Position numbers and translations under genes: made by a program. The notes under the pieces are model-generated. The model made no database searches, had not been told where the DNA came from, and saw nothing but the letters and a program-made list of their open reading frames with translations. 64,000 bases of DNA from NCBI RefSeq assembly GCF_041154485.1, contig NZ_AP028669.1:3348001-3412000 (forward strand), given 5' to 3'. The DNA comes from Variovorax sp. V93. Lineage in GTDB: Bacteria; Pseudomonadota; Gammaproteobacteria; Burkholderiales; Burkholderiaceae_C. Below, in pieces: positions 16,761 to 26,857 of the stretch (its first letter is position 1; each line of letters starts with the position of its first letter).

Positions 16761-17672
16761 ATGGCCGTCCCCATCAACCCTGCCCGCGTCGACTTCGTCA
16801 CGCTGCGCCTGTTCTGTGCGGTAGCCCAATCGGGCAGCATCACCAAGGGCGCCGAGGCCTGCCACCTGGCGCTCTCGGCGGCCAGCCGGCGGCTTTCGGA
16901 CTTCGAGGCGGCCACGGGATCGAAACTGCTGGAGCGCAGCTCGCAAGGCATTGCGCTGACCCCGGCCGGCCACGTGGCCATGCAGCATGCGATGCGGCTG
17001 TTCCAGGGCTTCGAGCAGTTCAGCAACGAGCTCGGCGACTACTCGAGCGGAGTGCGCGGCCATGTGCGGCTGTGGGCCAACATGTCGGCGCTCACCGAGT
17101 TCCTGCCGGCCACGCTCGCCGCCTTCCTGGGCCAGCACCCGGACATCCGTGTCGAGGTCGAGGAACAGCTGAGCGGCGACATCGTGCGCGCGCTGGTCGA
17201 CGGCCTGGCCGACGTGGGCGTGTTCGCCGAGAACACGCCGGCCTACGGGCTCGACGTGGCGCCGTTCCAGACCGACGAGCTGGTGGTGCTGTGCGCCCGG
17301 CAGCATCCGCTCGCGCGCACCCGCCGGACCGACTTCAAGACCTGCCTCGCGCACGAGTTCGTGGGCCTGAACCGCAGCAGCTCGCTGCTCGAACTCACCT
17401 CGCGCGCGGCCGAGCAGGCCGGCATTCCGATGCGCCTGCGCGTGCAGGTGCGCAGCTTCGATGCGATGTGCCACATGATCGCGGCCAACCTCGGCATCGG
17501 CGTGGTGCCGCTCGCGGCCTGCAAGGCGCAGGTGAGCGCGCTCGGCCTCAAGGTGGTGCGGCTCAGCGACGCCTGGGCCGTGCGCCGACTGCTGATGGCG
17601 ACCAAGACGGGCGAGACCTTGTCGCCGGCGGCGCAGCTGCTGGTTCGGCAGCTGCTTGCGTCGTCCACCTGA
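16761..17672 (+). CDS. LysR-family regulator of the CoA-transferase/lyase operon
   Basis: A 303-residue LysR protein: helix-turn-helix about residues 12-70 (TLRLFCAVAQSGSITKGAEA, then SAASRRLSDFE) and effector-binding domain from ~98. The start ATG 16761 lies 16 bp after a perfect palindrome that is its likely operator. It is divergent from the CoA-transferase/HMGL/VOC/Bug operon and probably controls it in response to the imported acid. It converges with another LysR gene, the two stops 29 bp apart with a GAGGCC/GGCCTC hairpin between. Confidence 0.9.
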   Translation: MAVPINPARVDFVTLRLFCAVAQSGSITKGAEACHLALSAASRRLSDFEAATGSKLLERSSQGIALTPAGHVAMQHAMRLFQGFEQFSNELGDYSSGVRGHVRLWANMSALTEFLPATLAAFLGQHPDIRVEVEEQLSGDIVRALVDGLADVGVFAENTPAYGLDVAPFQTDELVVLCARQHPLARTRRTDFKTCLAHEFVGLNRSSSLLELTSRAAEQAGIPMRLRVQVRSFDAMCHMIAANLGIGVVPLAACKAQVSALGLKVVRLSDAWAVRRLLMATKTGETLSPAAQLLVRQLLASST

Positions 17673-17675
17673 GAC

Positions 17676-17692
17676 GAGGCCTGAATGGCCTC
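17676..17692. terminator. Possible hairpin between convergent LysR genes
   Basis: GAGGCC-TGAAT-GGCCTC, a 6-bp stem with a 5-base loop in the 29-bp gap between two convergent LysR genes. There is no T-run on either side, so it is at best a weak or Rho-assisted end of transcription. Confidence 0.3.
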
Positions 17693-17701
17693 CCTGAAAC
17701 A

Positions 17702-18652
17702 TCACGCCTGGGGCAGCTGGAATCCGGCCTTGAGCGTCTCGCGCAGATGGCTCACGAACAGGTTGACCGCGCGCGGAATGTGCAGCGAATAAGGCCGTAT
17801 GGCGTAGATCTGGTCGGCAAAGGCGCCCGTGGGCTGCCAGTCGGGGAGCACCTCGACCAGCTTGCCCGCCTGCAGGCCCGATTGCGCGCTGAAGTCGGGC
17901 AAGAGCGCAATGCCCAGCCCCGCCTGGGCCGCGTCGCGCAGCGCCTCGCTGTTGTTGGCCGCCAGCGGCCCGGCAATGGGCACGGTCACGCGCTCGGCCT
18001 GGCGCGCGCGGCCGCCGCGCCGCTCGAACGACCACACGTTGGTTTCCTGCCCCCGGGGATAGTGCAGGCAGTCGTGCTCCGTCAGCATGGGCGGTGCCAG
18101 CGGGGTTCCCCGGCGGCGCAGGTAGGCCCGGCTGGCCACCAGCACCGAGCGCGTGTCGCACAGCCGCCAGGCCACGTGCGTGTCGGGCGGCGATGCGGCA
18201 TGCCGCACCGCCAGGTCGAAGCCTTCCGTGGCCAGCGAGCTCAGCCGGTCGGAAAGCTCCATCTCGATGCGGATCGACGGATGCGCCAGCAGGAAGTCGG
18301 CGAGCCTGGGCAGCAATTGCTGCCGCCCCAGCGCCACCGGCGCGGTGACCCGGACCAGGCCGCGCGGTTCGCCCGCATGGTCCCGCGCTTCCAGGAAGCT
18401 GTGGGCGATCTGCTCGAAGGGCTCCCGGGTCTGGTCGACGAGCTGCTGCCCGGCCTCGGTCAGCCGCATGCTGCGGGTGGTCCGGCGCACGAGGGTAACG
18501 CCCACGGCCCGCTCCAGTTCGGCAATGCGCTGGCTCATGGCCGCCTTGCTCACGCCCAGGCGCGCCGCGGCGGCGGTATAGCTGCCCTGCTGGCCGAGCA
18601 CGATCAGCCAGTGAAGGTGCATCCAGAGCGATTCGGCTTTTTGCAGATCCAT
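17702..18652 (-). CDS. LysR-family regulator divergent from the second mmsA
   Basis: A 316-residue LysR regulator of the CrgA/PA0477-like style: LHWLIVLGQQGSYTAAAARL and SKAAMSQRIAELERAVGVTL form the winged helix (about 10-68), with the effector domain from ~97. The start ATG 18650-18652 is chosen over a longer frame because the upstream codons run through an AT-rich operator with the dyad TTGTTC-N8-GAACAA. It is divergent from the semialdehyde dehydrogenase at 18757, its likely target. Confidence 0.9.
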   Translation of the reverse strand: MDLQKAESLWMHLHWLIVLGQQGSYTAAAARLGVSKAAMSQRIAELERAVGVTLVRRTTRSMRLTEAGQQLVDQTREPFEQIAHSFLEARDHAGEPRGLVRVTAPVALGRQQLLPRLADFLLAHPSIRIEMELSDRLSSLATEGFDLAVRHAASPPDTHVAWRLCDTRSVLVASRAYLRRRGTPLAPPMLTEHDCLHYPRGQETNVWSFERRGGRARQAERVTVPIAGPLAANNSEALRDAAQAGLGIALLPDFSAQSGLQAGKLVEVLPDWQPTGAFADQIYAIRPYSLHIPRAVNLFVSHLRETLKAGFQLPQA

Positions 18653-18659
18653 GATGAGA

Positions 18660-18679
18660 TTGTTCACTATAGCGAACAA
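18660..18679. promoter_or_regulatory. LysR-type operator, TTGTTC-N8-GAACAA
   Basis: A perfect 6+6 dyad with an 8-bp centre that satisfies the T-N11-A rule. It lies 8 bp upstream of the LysR start and about 78 bp upstream of the divergent mmsA-type gene, where LysR recognition sites usually sit. Confidence 0.6.
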
Positions 18680-18756
18680 ACAGTTCAACTTTCGAGTATA
18701 GGCAGGCGCCCTTCCCTCTCCTAGACTGGCACACCATTTCACCCTTGGCGGTACCC

Positions 18757-20265
<1,509 letters not shown>

Positions 20266-20278
20266 AAGATGCAGCGGC

Positions 20279-20301
20279 GGCCGGCACGGGGCATGCCGGC
20301 C
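20279..20301 (+). terminator. Possible terminator hairpin after second mmsA
   Basis: GGCCGGCA-N7-TGCCGGCC, an 8-bp GC-rich perfect stem 13 bp after the stop codon. It has no downstream T-run, so it is a weak candidate for transcript ending or mRNA 3' protection. Confidence 0.3.
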
Positions 20302-20381
20302 TGCCCGCGGGCTAACGAAAGGCTGACTTGCTCCGCGGCGTGGGAGCGGCCAGACTTGCGCATGAACCGGTGCCTGCGCCC

Positions 20382-21227
20382 ATGACAGCAAGCAAGAGAG
20401 CCGCGCGAAGCCTGTCGGCCGTGCCGTCGACCTTGCGGATCCCGCTCGCCGCACGCGCTTCGGGCGACGCGATGTTTCCGCAGATGGCCGTGCGCGACGC
20501 CTACGCCGCCTCGATCCTCGAGAAGATCCGCGACGAAGGCCATCCGCTGCCCGAGGACCGGACCACCATCTACAGCATCCTGAGCCGCACGCGGCGCTTT
20601 CGCAGCCTCGCGCAGGAGTTCCTCAAGCAGCATCCGGGCGGCCGCGTGGTGAACATGGGCTGCGGCCTGAGCCACTACTTCCAGTGGCTGGACGACGGAA
20701 GGTCGCGCATGACGGATGCCGACCTGCCCGAGGTGATGGCGCTGCGCCGCGAGCTGATTCCCGAGACCCACCCGCGCCACGATGCGCGCGAGCTCGACCT
20801 CACATCGCCGCGCTGGTGGGACGCGCTCGAACTGCCGCGCAAGCGCCAGGCGCAGCCGGTCTTCCTCTTCACCGAAGGCGTCCTGATGTACCTTCAGCCG
20901 CAGCAGGCGCAGGCCGTGCTTGCGACCTTCGGCGAACGCGCGCCCGCGGGCTCGGTGCTGGCCTTCGATGCGGTCTGCTGGCTTGCCGTGGGCCGCGCCG
21001 CGCAGCATCCCTCGCTGCGCGCCACCGGGGCGGAGTTCCACTGGGGGCTGCGCAAGACCGCCGAGCTGACTCAGCCCCATCCGCGCCTGCGGCTCGATGC
21101 CACCTACCGGGTGCTCGAAGGCAGCGGCCTGGCCTACACCCTGTTCGCGCCACTGGTGCTGATGCTGCTCGGCCTGCCGCTCTATGCCGTCTACGCACTG
21201 GGCGTGGCCGACCGCGCCGATACATAA
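20382..21227 (+). CDS. SAM-dependent methyltransferase, LCMT/Tcmp-like
   Basis: A 281-residue class I methyltransferase. The SAM-binding glycine motif is VVNMGCGLSHYFQWL (about residues 91-105), followed by the acidic DADLPEVMALRREL; FTEGVLMYLQPQQAQ is the typical 'EGVxMYL' block of the leucine-carboxyl-methyltransferase/TcmP-like family. The C-terminus has one strongly hydrophobic stretch (LFAPLVLMLLGLPLYAVYAL), so it may be membrane-associated. The start ATG 20382 has a poor Shine-Dalgarno. Methyl acceptor unknown; it stands alone between mmsA and opgD. Confidence 0.82.
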   Translation: MTASKRAARSLSAVPSTLRIPLAARASGDAMFPQMAVRDAYAASILEKIRDEGHPLPEDRTTIYSILSRTRRFRSLAQEFLKQHPGGRVVNMGCGLSHYFQWLDDGRSRMTDADLPEVMALRRELIPETHPRHDARELDLTSPRWWDALELPRKRQAQPVFLFTEGVLMYLQPQQAQAVLATFGERAPAGSVLAFDAVCWLAVGRAAQHPSLRATGAEFHWGLRKTAELTQPHPRLRLDATYRVLEGSGLAYTLFAPLVLMLLGLPLYAVYALGVADRADT

Positions 21228-21443
21228 ACGCACAAATTTCTCAAATCCCGGCCTTGTCCGGCTCGCGCTGCGCAGCTTGGCTGACGCGCCAAACCCCGCG
21301 GCCGCGGCATGCTCGCCGCTCCTGTGCGCGGAAAATCCAGGGCGCCGGCTGCATTAGGATGGTTTCTCCGGCCGCATCGGCTTCCGCTCATTCCTTTTCG
21401 TACTCCACGACGTACTCCCAAGACCGCAACCCTCAAGAAACAC

Positions 21444-23042
21444 ATGCTTGATCGCCGATCCTTCCTTGCCGCAGGTGGTGCCGCCGCCGCACTCGCCGCC
21501 CTTGGACTGCCCGAAGAGGCACTGGCCGCCAACGGCCTGAAGCTGAGCCAGCCTTCGCCCTTCTCGTTCGACCGCCTCGTGGCGCAGGCCAGGCGCCTGG
21601 CCGGGCAGCCCTATGCCGCGGCCGCGCCGCTCGCACCCGAGGTGCTCGAGAAGATCGACTACGACGCGCACGGCAAGATCAAGTTCGACCCGGCCAACGC
21701 CCTCTTCCGCGACGGCCCGGGGGCCTTTCCCGTCACCTTCTTCCACCTCGGCCGCTTCTTCCAGACACCCGTGCGCATGCACGTGCTAGAGAATTCCGAT
21801 GGTGATGCCTTCGCACGCGAGGTGCTCTACAGCCCTTCGTACTTCTCGATGCCGCCCGACAGCCCGGCGCGCGCGCTGCCGGCCGGCGCTGGCTTTGCGG
21901 GCTTCCGGCTGCAGGAAAGCCGCCTGGGCGACCAGAGCAAGCTCGACTGGCAGAAGAACGACTGGGTGGCCTTCCTGGGCGCCTCCTACTTCCGCGCGAT
22001 CGGCGAGCTCTACCAGTACGGCCTGTCGGCGCGCGGCCTTGCGCTCGACGTGGCGGTGCCCGACAAGCCCGAGGAATTCCCCACCTTCACGCGCTTCTAC
22101 TTCGAGACGCCGGCCGCGAACAACACCACATCGATGACCGTCTACGCGCTGCTCGAAGGGCCGAGCGTCACGGGCGTGTTCAAGTTCGTGATGCAGCGCG
22201 GCAAGGCCGTGATCATGGACATCGACGCACGCGTTTTCCTGCGCCGCGACGTGTCGCGCCTGGGCCTGGTGCCGCTCACCTCGATGTACTGGTACTCGGA
22301 GACCATCAAGCCCACCGCCATCGACTGGCGCCCCGAGGTGCACGACTCCGACGGCCTGGCCATCTGGAACGGTGCGGGCGAGCGCATCTGGCGCCCGCTC
22401 AACAACCCGACGCAGACGCGCGCCTCGGCCTTTGCGGACACCCGGCCGCGCGGTTTCGGGCTGCTGCAGCGCGACCGTGCGTTCGACAACTACCAGGACG
22501 GCGTCAACTACGAGAAGCGCCCGAGCCTCTGGATCGAGCCGCTGGGCGACTGGGGCGAAGGCTCGGTGCAGCTGATCGAGATCCCGACCGACGACGAGAT
22601 CCACGACAACATCGTCGCCTTCTGGGTGCCCAAGGCCGAGGCCAAGGCGGGTGCGAGCTACAGCCTGCAGTACCGGCTGCACTGGACCGATCAGGAGCCC
22701 TTTCCCTCGCCGCTCGCGCGCTGCGTGGCCACGCGCATCGGACGCGGCGGACAGCCCGGCCAGCCGCGCCCGCCGGGCGTGCGCAAGTTCATGGTCGAAT
22801 TCGTGGGCCAGCCGCTCACCACCGTGCCCTTCGGCGTGAAGCCCGAGCTGGTGCTGACGGCGCCGCGCGGCAAGTTCTCCTACGTCTTTGCCGAGGCCGT
22901 GCCCAACGGTGTGCCGGGCCACTGGCGCGCCCAGTTCGACTTCACGCCCGAAGGCAACGAGCCGATCGACATGCGGCTCTACCTGAAGACCGGCGACAAG
23001 ACGCTGACCGAAACCTGGCTGTTCCAGTACCAGCCAGCCTGA
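21444..23042 (+). CDS. opgD: Periplasmic glucan biosynthesis protein, OpgD/MdoD-like
   Basis: A 532-residue MdoG/OpgD-family protein that helps shape the backbone of osmoregulated periplasmic glucans. The N-terminus is a Tat signal (DRRSFLAAGGAAAAL, then cleavage after ALA near residue 28), which is the mark of OpgD rather than Sec-exported OpgG. Family blocks include FHLGRFFQTPVRMHVLENS, YFRAIGELYQYGLSARGLAL and LDWQKNDWVAFLGASYF. The start ATG 21444 is chosen because it begins the Tat signal; the 216-bp upstream gap has no other gene. No glucosyltransferase opgH lies beside it, so its partner is elsewhere. Confidence 0.92.
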   Translation: MLDRRSFLAAGGAAAALAALGLPEEALAANGLKLSQPSPFSFDRLVAQARRLAGQPYAAAAPLAPEVLEKIDYDAHGKIKFDPANALFRDGPGAFPVTFFHLGRFFQTPVRMHVLENSDGDAFAREVLYSPSYFSMPPDSPARALPAGAGFAGFRLQESRLGDQSKLDWQKNDWVAFLGASYFRAIGELYQYGLSARGLALDVAVPDKPEEFPTFTRFYFETPAANNTTSMTVYALLEGPSVTGVFKFVMQRGKAVIMDIDARVFLRRDVSRLGLVPLTSMYWYSETIKPTAIDWRPEVHDSDGLAIWNGAGERIWRPLNNPTQTRASAFADTRPRGFGLLQRDRAFDNYQDGVNYEKRPSLWIEPLGDWGEGSVQLIEIPTDDEIHDNIVAFWVPKAEAKAGASYSLQYRLHWTDQEPFPSPLARCVATRIGRGGQPGQPRPPGVRKFMVEFVGQPLTTVPFGVKPELVLTAPRGKFSYVFAEAVPNGVPGHWRAQFDFTPEGNEPIDMRLYLKTGDKTLTETWLFQYQPA

Positions 23043-23055
23043 GGCCGCCGATACT

Positions 23056-23973
23056 TCAGCGCCTGCCCGGCTGGTTGTAGGGCGCGAAGAGCTCCACCGC
23101 CCAGTCGACGAACACCCGCAGCTTCGCGCTCAGGTGCCGGTTGGTGGGGTACACCACGTGCAGCGGATACGGCGGCGGCGCCCAGCCCTGCAACATCTCG
23201 ACGAGTGCGCCGCTCGCGAGGTACGGAGCAGCCATCACGTCGAAGGTCTGCGCCACGCCCATGCCGGTGAGCATGGCCGTCAGGTGCGCGGTGCTCTCGT
23301 TCACGCCCACCACGGTGTGGCCATGGATCTCGATGCGCTCGTCGCCACGCACATAGCGCAGCGGAATCGGTCGGTTGCTCAGCGAGGAGAAGTAGCCCAC
23401 CACGCAGTGCGTGCCGTCGCCGAGGTTCGCCGGCGTCTTCGGCATGCCGTGGCGCTCCAGATAGGCCGGCGTCGCGCAGGTCACGAAGCGCAAGGTCGCG
23501 ATGCGGCGCGCCACGAGCGACTGGTCGCTCAGTTCGCCCGCACGGATCACGCAGTCGACCGCATCGCCGATCAGGTTCACGGGCCGGTCGCTCACGCCGA
23601 TCTCGAGCTCGATCTCCGGATACCGCGCATGAAACGCCGGCAGTTGTGGAATCAGGATCATGTTGGCAAAGGAGGACCCGACGTCCACCCTCAGCCGCCC
23701 GCGCGGATTGGCTTGCGCGTTGGTGAGGTCCGATTCGATGCCTTCGAGCTCCGCCAGCACGCGCGCGGTGCGCTCGTAGTACGCCGCGCCCTCGGGCGTG
23801 ACCGTCACGCGCCGCGTCGTGCGCTGCAGCAGCTTCACGCGCAGATGCGTCTCGAGCTGCTGCACCATTTTTGTCACGGTGGGCTTGGGCATCTGCAGCG
23901 AGTCGGCCGCGCGGGTGAAGGTGCCCGCCTCGACCACCCTGGCGAAGACGCGCATGGCGGTGATCTGGTCCAT
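23056..23973 (-). CDS. LysR-family regulator divergent from an SDR gene
   Basis: A 305-residue LysR protein of the DmlR/YafC type: ITAMRVFARVVEAGTFTRAA then KPTVTKMVQQLE gives the helix-turn-helix (residues 4-62), and the effector domain follows from ~90. Such regulators usually control a divergent oxidoreductase. The divergent gene here is a short-chain dehydrogenase, and the intervening DNA holds a perfect TTATT-N11-AATAA site. It converges with opgD, the two stops separated by 13 bp. Confidence 0.9.
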   Translation of the reverse strand: MDQITAMRVFARVVEAGTFTRAADSLQMPKPTVTKMVQQLETHLRVKLLQRTTRRVTVTPEGAAYYERTARVLAELEGIESDLTNAQANPRGRLRVDVGSSFANMILIPQLPAFHARYPEIELEIGVSDRPVNLIGDAVDCVIRAGELSDQSLVARRIATLRFVTCATPAYLERHGMPKTPANLGDGTHCVVGYFSSLSNRPIPLRYVRGDERIEIHGHTVVGVNESTAHLTAMLTGMGVAQTFDVMAAPYLASGALVEMLQGWAPPPYPLHVVYPTNRHLSAKLRVFVDWAVELFAPYNQPGRR

Positions 23974-23980
23974 CGCTGGA

Positions 23981-24001
23981 TTATTAGTGATTCGTGAATA
24001 A
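23981..24001. promoter_or_regulatory. LysR-type operator, TTATT-N11-AATAA
   Basis: A perfect 5+5 dyad with exactly the T-N11-A geometry of LysR recognition sites, 7 bp from the LysR start codon. It lies in the only AT-rich part of the 125-bp gap before the divergent SDR gene. Confidence 0.65.
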
Positions 24002-24098
24002 ACATATCCTTCGAGGCGTCTTGGTCCGCGAGCGGGTCGCGCCCAAACTTCGTTCCGTCGTCAACGCTGCATTGCAGCCATCAAGGAAGAAGGAAACC

Positions 24099-24851
24099 AT
24101 GACCCTCAAGCTCAGCGACAAGATCGCCCTCGTCACCGGCGGCACCAGCGGCATCGGCCTTGCCACCGCGCAACGCTTCGTGGCCGAAGGCGCCCACGTG
24201 TTCATCACCGGCCGCCGCCAGGCCGAGCTCGACGCAGCCGTCAAAGCCATCGGCCGCAACGTGACCGGCGTGCTCGGCGACGTGTCGAAGACCGCCGATC
24301 TCGATCGGCTCTATGCCGCCATCAAGGAACAAAAGGGCCGACTCGACGTGCTCTTCGCGAACGCAGGCGGCGGCAGCCTGCTGCCGCTGGGCCAGATCAC
24401 CGAAGAGCATTTCGACAAGATCTTTGGCACCAACGTGCGCGGCCTGCTCTTTACCGTGCAGAAGGCGTTGCCGCTGATGCCGAAGGGCGCGTCGATCGTC
24501 CTCAACGCATCGATCACCAGCATCAAGGGCACGCCCGCCTTCAGCGTCTACAGTGCGACCAAGGCGGCGGTGCGCAGCTTCGCGCGCAGCTGGGCGGTGG
24601 ACCTGAAGGATGCCGGCATCCGAGTCAACGCGGTCAGTCCCGGCGTGGTGCCGACCCCGGCCTACGACCTGCTGGGCCTCACGGCGGAACAGGTGAAAGG
24701 CTTCATCGAGGGACAGGCGCAGAACATTCCACTTGGCCGGGTAGGCACGCCCGACGAAATCGCCAAGGCCGTGGTGTTCCTGGCCTCCGACGACAGCAGC
24801 TTCGTGCACGGAGCGGAGCTCTTCGTCGACGGAGGCATGGCGCAAATATAG
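24099..24851 (+). CDS. Short-chain dehydrogenase/reductase
   Basis: A 250-residue classical SDR: NAD(P)-binding TGGTSGIG (residues 13-20), the NAG-type block ANAGGGS, catalytic Ser in NASITS and the YSATKAA (YxxxK) motif, and a normal C-terminal VDGG. The sequence after the first strand ([10 protein letters not shown]) suggests an NADP preference. Start ATG 24099 follows a good AAGGAAGAAGGA purine stretch; the longer open frame covers the operator and is rejected. It is probably controlled by the divergent LysR protein. Substrate unknown; this DmlR-type LysR/SDR pairing is very common. Confidence 0.9.
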   Translation: MTLKLSDKIALVTGGTSGIGLATAQRFVAEGAHVFITGRRQAELDAAVKAIGRNVTGVLGDVSKTADLDRLYAAIKEQKGRLDVLFANAGGGSLLPLGQITEEHFDKIFGTNVRGLLFTVQKALPLMPKGASIVLNASITSIKGTPAFSVYSATKAAVRSFARSWAVDLKDAGIRVNAVSPGVVPTPAYDLLGLTAEQVKGFIEGQAQNIPLGRVGTPDEIAKAVVFLASDDSSFVHGAELFVDGGMAQI

Positions 24852-24890
24852 GCACGCCCCGCCCCAGGCTCACGAACCGAGCACTCCGGT

Positions 24891-25319
24891 TCAGCGCTTC
24901 TTGACGGAAACCAGCTCGACCTCGAAGTTGAGCGTGGCATTCGGCGGAATCACGCCGCCTGCGCCGCGCGAGCCATAGGCGATGGCCGGCGGGCAGGTCA
25001 GCTTGGCCTTGCCGCCCGGCTTCATCTTCTGCACGCCTTCGGTCCAGCAGGGGATCACGCCGTTGAGCGGAAACTCGGTCGGCTCGCCGCGGCTGTAGGA
25101 GCTGTCGAATTCCTTGCCGCTGTCGGGGAAGGTGCCGCGGTAGTGCACCTTGACCACGTCGGTGGCGGCGGGCGATGCACCGGTGCCTTCCTTCAGCGAC
25201 TGGTAGACCAGGCCGCTCGGCGTGGTGACGGGTGCCGACTGCGCCCAGGCGGAGGACACCGCGCACAGAGAAACCAGGACGGCACAGAAGACAGACAAGG
25301 AAGAAGAGGAAGACTTCAC
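24891..25319 (-). CDS. Periplasmic FKBP-type peptidyl-prolyl isomerase
   Basis: A 142-residue FKBP with a Sec signal peptide (about 1-26, ending SAWAQS). The single FKBP domain covers residues ~30-142: VKVHYRGTFPDSGKEFDSSY, the FPLNGVIPCWTEGVQKM hinge, and PPAIAYGSRGAGGVIPPNATLNFEVEL. It would assist folding of exported proteins. The family usually has Val/Ile-Ile-Pro-Gly-Trp at the active-site loop; here Cys replaces the Gly (VIPCWTE), as in several proteobacterial small FKBPs. It is divergent from the ethanolamine permease. Confidence 0.92.
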   Translation of the reverse strand: MKSSSSSLSVFCAVLVSLCAVSSAWAQSAPVTTPSGLVYQSLKEGTGASPAATDVVKVHYRGTFPDSGKEFDSSYSRGEPTEFPLNGVIPCWTEGVQKMKPGGKAKLTCPPAIAYGSRGAGGVIPPNATLNFEVELVSVKKR

Positions 25320-25362
25320 TGAACACCTCGGGAGATTGGAAAGGCACGATTATGGCCAGCGG

Positions 25363-25378
25363 TGGAACGGGCCTTGCT
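25363..25378 (+). promoter_or_regulatory. Sigma-54 (-24/-12) promoter of the ethanolamine operon
   Basis: TGGAAC-N5-TTGCT matches the RpoN consensus TGGCAC-N5-TTGCW at all but one position. The invariant GG (25364-25365) and GC (25376-25377) have exactly the required 12-bp offset. The expected start site is near 25389, about 34 bp before the permease ATG. In Pseudomonas, ethanolamine genes are activated by the RpoN-dependent activator EatR, which agrees with this reading; no such activator gene is in the window. Confidence 0.65.
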
Positions 25379-25422
25379 TTGCCGGATACGCACTGTCAAC
25401 ATCCGCAAAAGGAGGAAGCCCC

Positions 25423-26844
25423 ATGCAGTCCACCGCAGTCACGCCGGCCGCAGCCGCTGTTCCCGCAGGTACCGGCCACCTGAAGAAGGTCCTCGGCCCC
25501 GTCCAGCTCTGGGGCATCGCCGTGGGCCTGGTCATTTCGGGCGAGTACTTTGGCTGGAGCTATGGCTGGAACACCGCCGGCACGCTCGGCTTCCTGGTGG
25601 CCACGGTGCTGGTGGCCACGATGTACACCACCTTCATCTTCAGCTTCACCGAGCTCTCCACCGCCATCCCGCATGCGGGCGGCCCCTTTGCCTATGCGCG
25701 GCGCGCCTTCGGTCCGACCGGCGGCTTCGTGGCGGGCTTTGCCACGCTGATCGAATTCGTCTTTGCGCCGCCGGCCATCGCGCTGGCCATCGGCGCCTAC
25801 CTCAACGTGCAGTTCCCGGGCATCAACCCCAAGTGGTTCGCGCTGGGCGCGTACGTGATCTTCATCGCGCTCAACTGGATCGGCATCGGCATTGCGGCGG
25901 CCTTCGAGCTGTTCGTGACGGTGCTCGCGATCGTCGAGCTGCTGGTGTTCATGGGCGTGGTCACGCCGGGCTGGACCATGGCCAACTTCGTTGCCAACGG
26001 CTGGGCCGGCGGCAGCGTGCTCAACGGCGCGGCCATCTCGGGCATCTTCGCGTCCATTCCGTTCGCGATCTGGTTCTTCCTGGCCATCGAGGGCGCGGCC
26101 ATGGCGGCCGAAGAGGCGCGCGATCCGCACCGCACCATTCCCATCGCCTACACCACGGGCATCGTCACGCTGGTGGTGCTGGCCTTCGGCGTGATGATCT
26201 TCGCCGGCGGCGTGGGCGACTGGCGCAAGCTCGCCAACATCAACGACCCACTGCCGCAAGCCATGAAGGCGGTGGTGGGCGACAACAGCGGCTGGCTGCA
26301 CATGCTGGTGTGGATCGGCCTCTTCGGCCTGATCGCCTCGTTCCACGGAATCATCATGGGCTATTCGCGCCAGATCTTCGCGCTGGCGCGCGCGGGCTAC
26401 CTGCCGCGCTACTTCGCCGGCCTGAGCCCGCGCTTCGACACGCCGCACCGCGCATTGCTGGCCGGCGGCGTGATCGGCGTGGTGGCCATCTTCAGCGACG
26501 AGTGGGTGCAGTTCGGCGGCCAGACGCTCACCGCCAACATCGTGACCATGGCGGTGCTCGGCGCCATCGTGATGTACCTGATCTCGATGGCTGCGCTCTT
26601 CAGGCTGCGCAGGAGCGAGCCCGACCTGCTGCGCACCTACCGAGCGCCCTTCTATCCCGTGTTCCCGGCCATCGCGCTCGGGCTCGGCGTGGTCTGCCTC
26701 GGCGCCATGGTCTGGTTCAACGCCATGCTCACGCTGCTGTTCGTGGTGCTGATGGCCCTGGCCTACGGCTACTTCCTGCTGACCTCGGCGCAGCGCAAGG
26801 CGGCGGCGCCCGACGAGATGCTTTCCTCGACGCGCACTCTGTGA
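25423..26844 (+). CDS. eat: Ethanolamine permease (APC superfamily)
   Basis: A 473-residue amino acid/polyamine/organocation permease with about 12 hydrophobic helices. The first helix has GIAVGLVISGEYFGWSYGWN, characteristic of Eat-type ethanolamine permeases, and EGAAMAAEEARDPHRTIP is the conserved APC loop. A strong Shine-Dalgarno GGAGG at 25411-25415 precedes ATG 25423, so the longer frame overlapping the FKBP gene is rejected. It begins the eat-eutB-eutC operon (13 bp to eutB) under a likely sigma-54 promoter, bringing ethanolamine into the cytoplasm for the ammonia-lyase. Confidence 0.93.
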   Translation: MQSTAVTPAAAAVPAGTGHLKKVLGPVQLWGIAVGLVISGEYFGWSYGWNTAGTLGFLVATVLVATMYTTFIFSFTELSTAIPHAGGPFAYARRAFGPTGGFVAGFATLIEFVFAPPAIALAIGAYLNVQFPGINPKWFALGAYVIFIALNWIGIGIAAAFELFVTVLAIVELLVFMGVVTPGWTMANFVANGWAGGSVLNGAAISGIFASIPFAIWFFLAIEGAAMAAEEARDPHRTIPIAYTTGIVTLVVLAFGVMIFAGGVGDWRKLANINDPLPQAMKAVVGDNSGWLHMLVWIGLFGLIASFHGIIMGYSRQIFALARAGYLPRYFAGLSPRFDTPHRALLAGGVIGVVAIFSDEWVQFGGQTLTANIVTMAVLGAIVMYLISMAALFRLRRSEPDLLRTYRAPFYPVFPAIALGLGVVCLGAMVWFNAMLTLLFVVLMALAYGYFLLTSAQRKAAAPDEMLSSTRTL

Positions 26845-26857
26845 AGAGGAAGGAAAG

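Noticed and set aside
20279..20301. Hairpin after the second mmsA as a strong terminator
   Set aside because: Good stem but no T-run, so it is listed only with low confidence.
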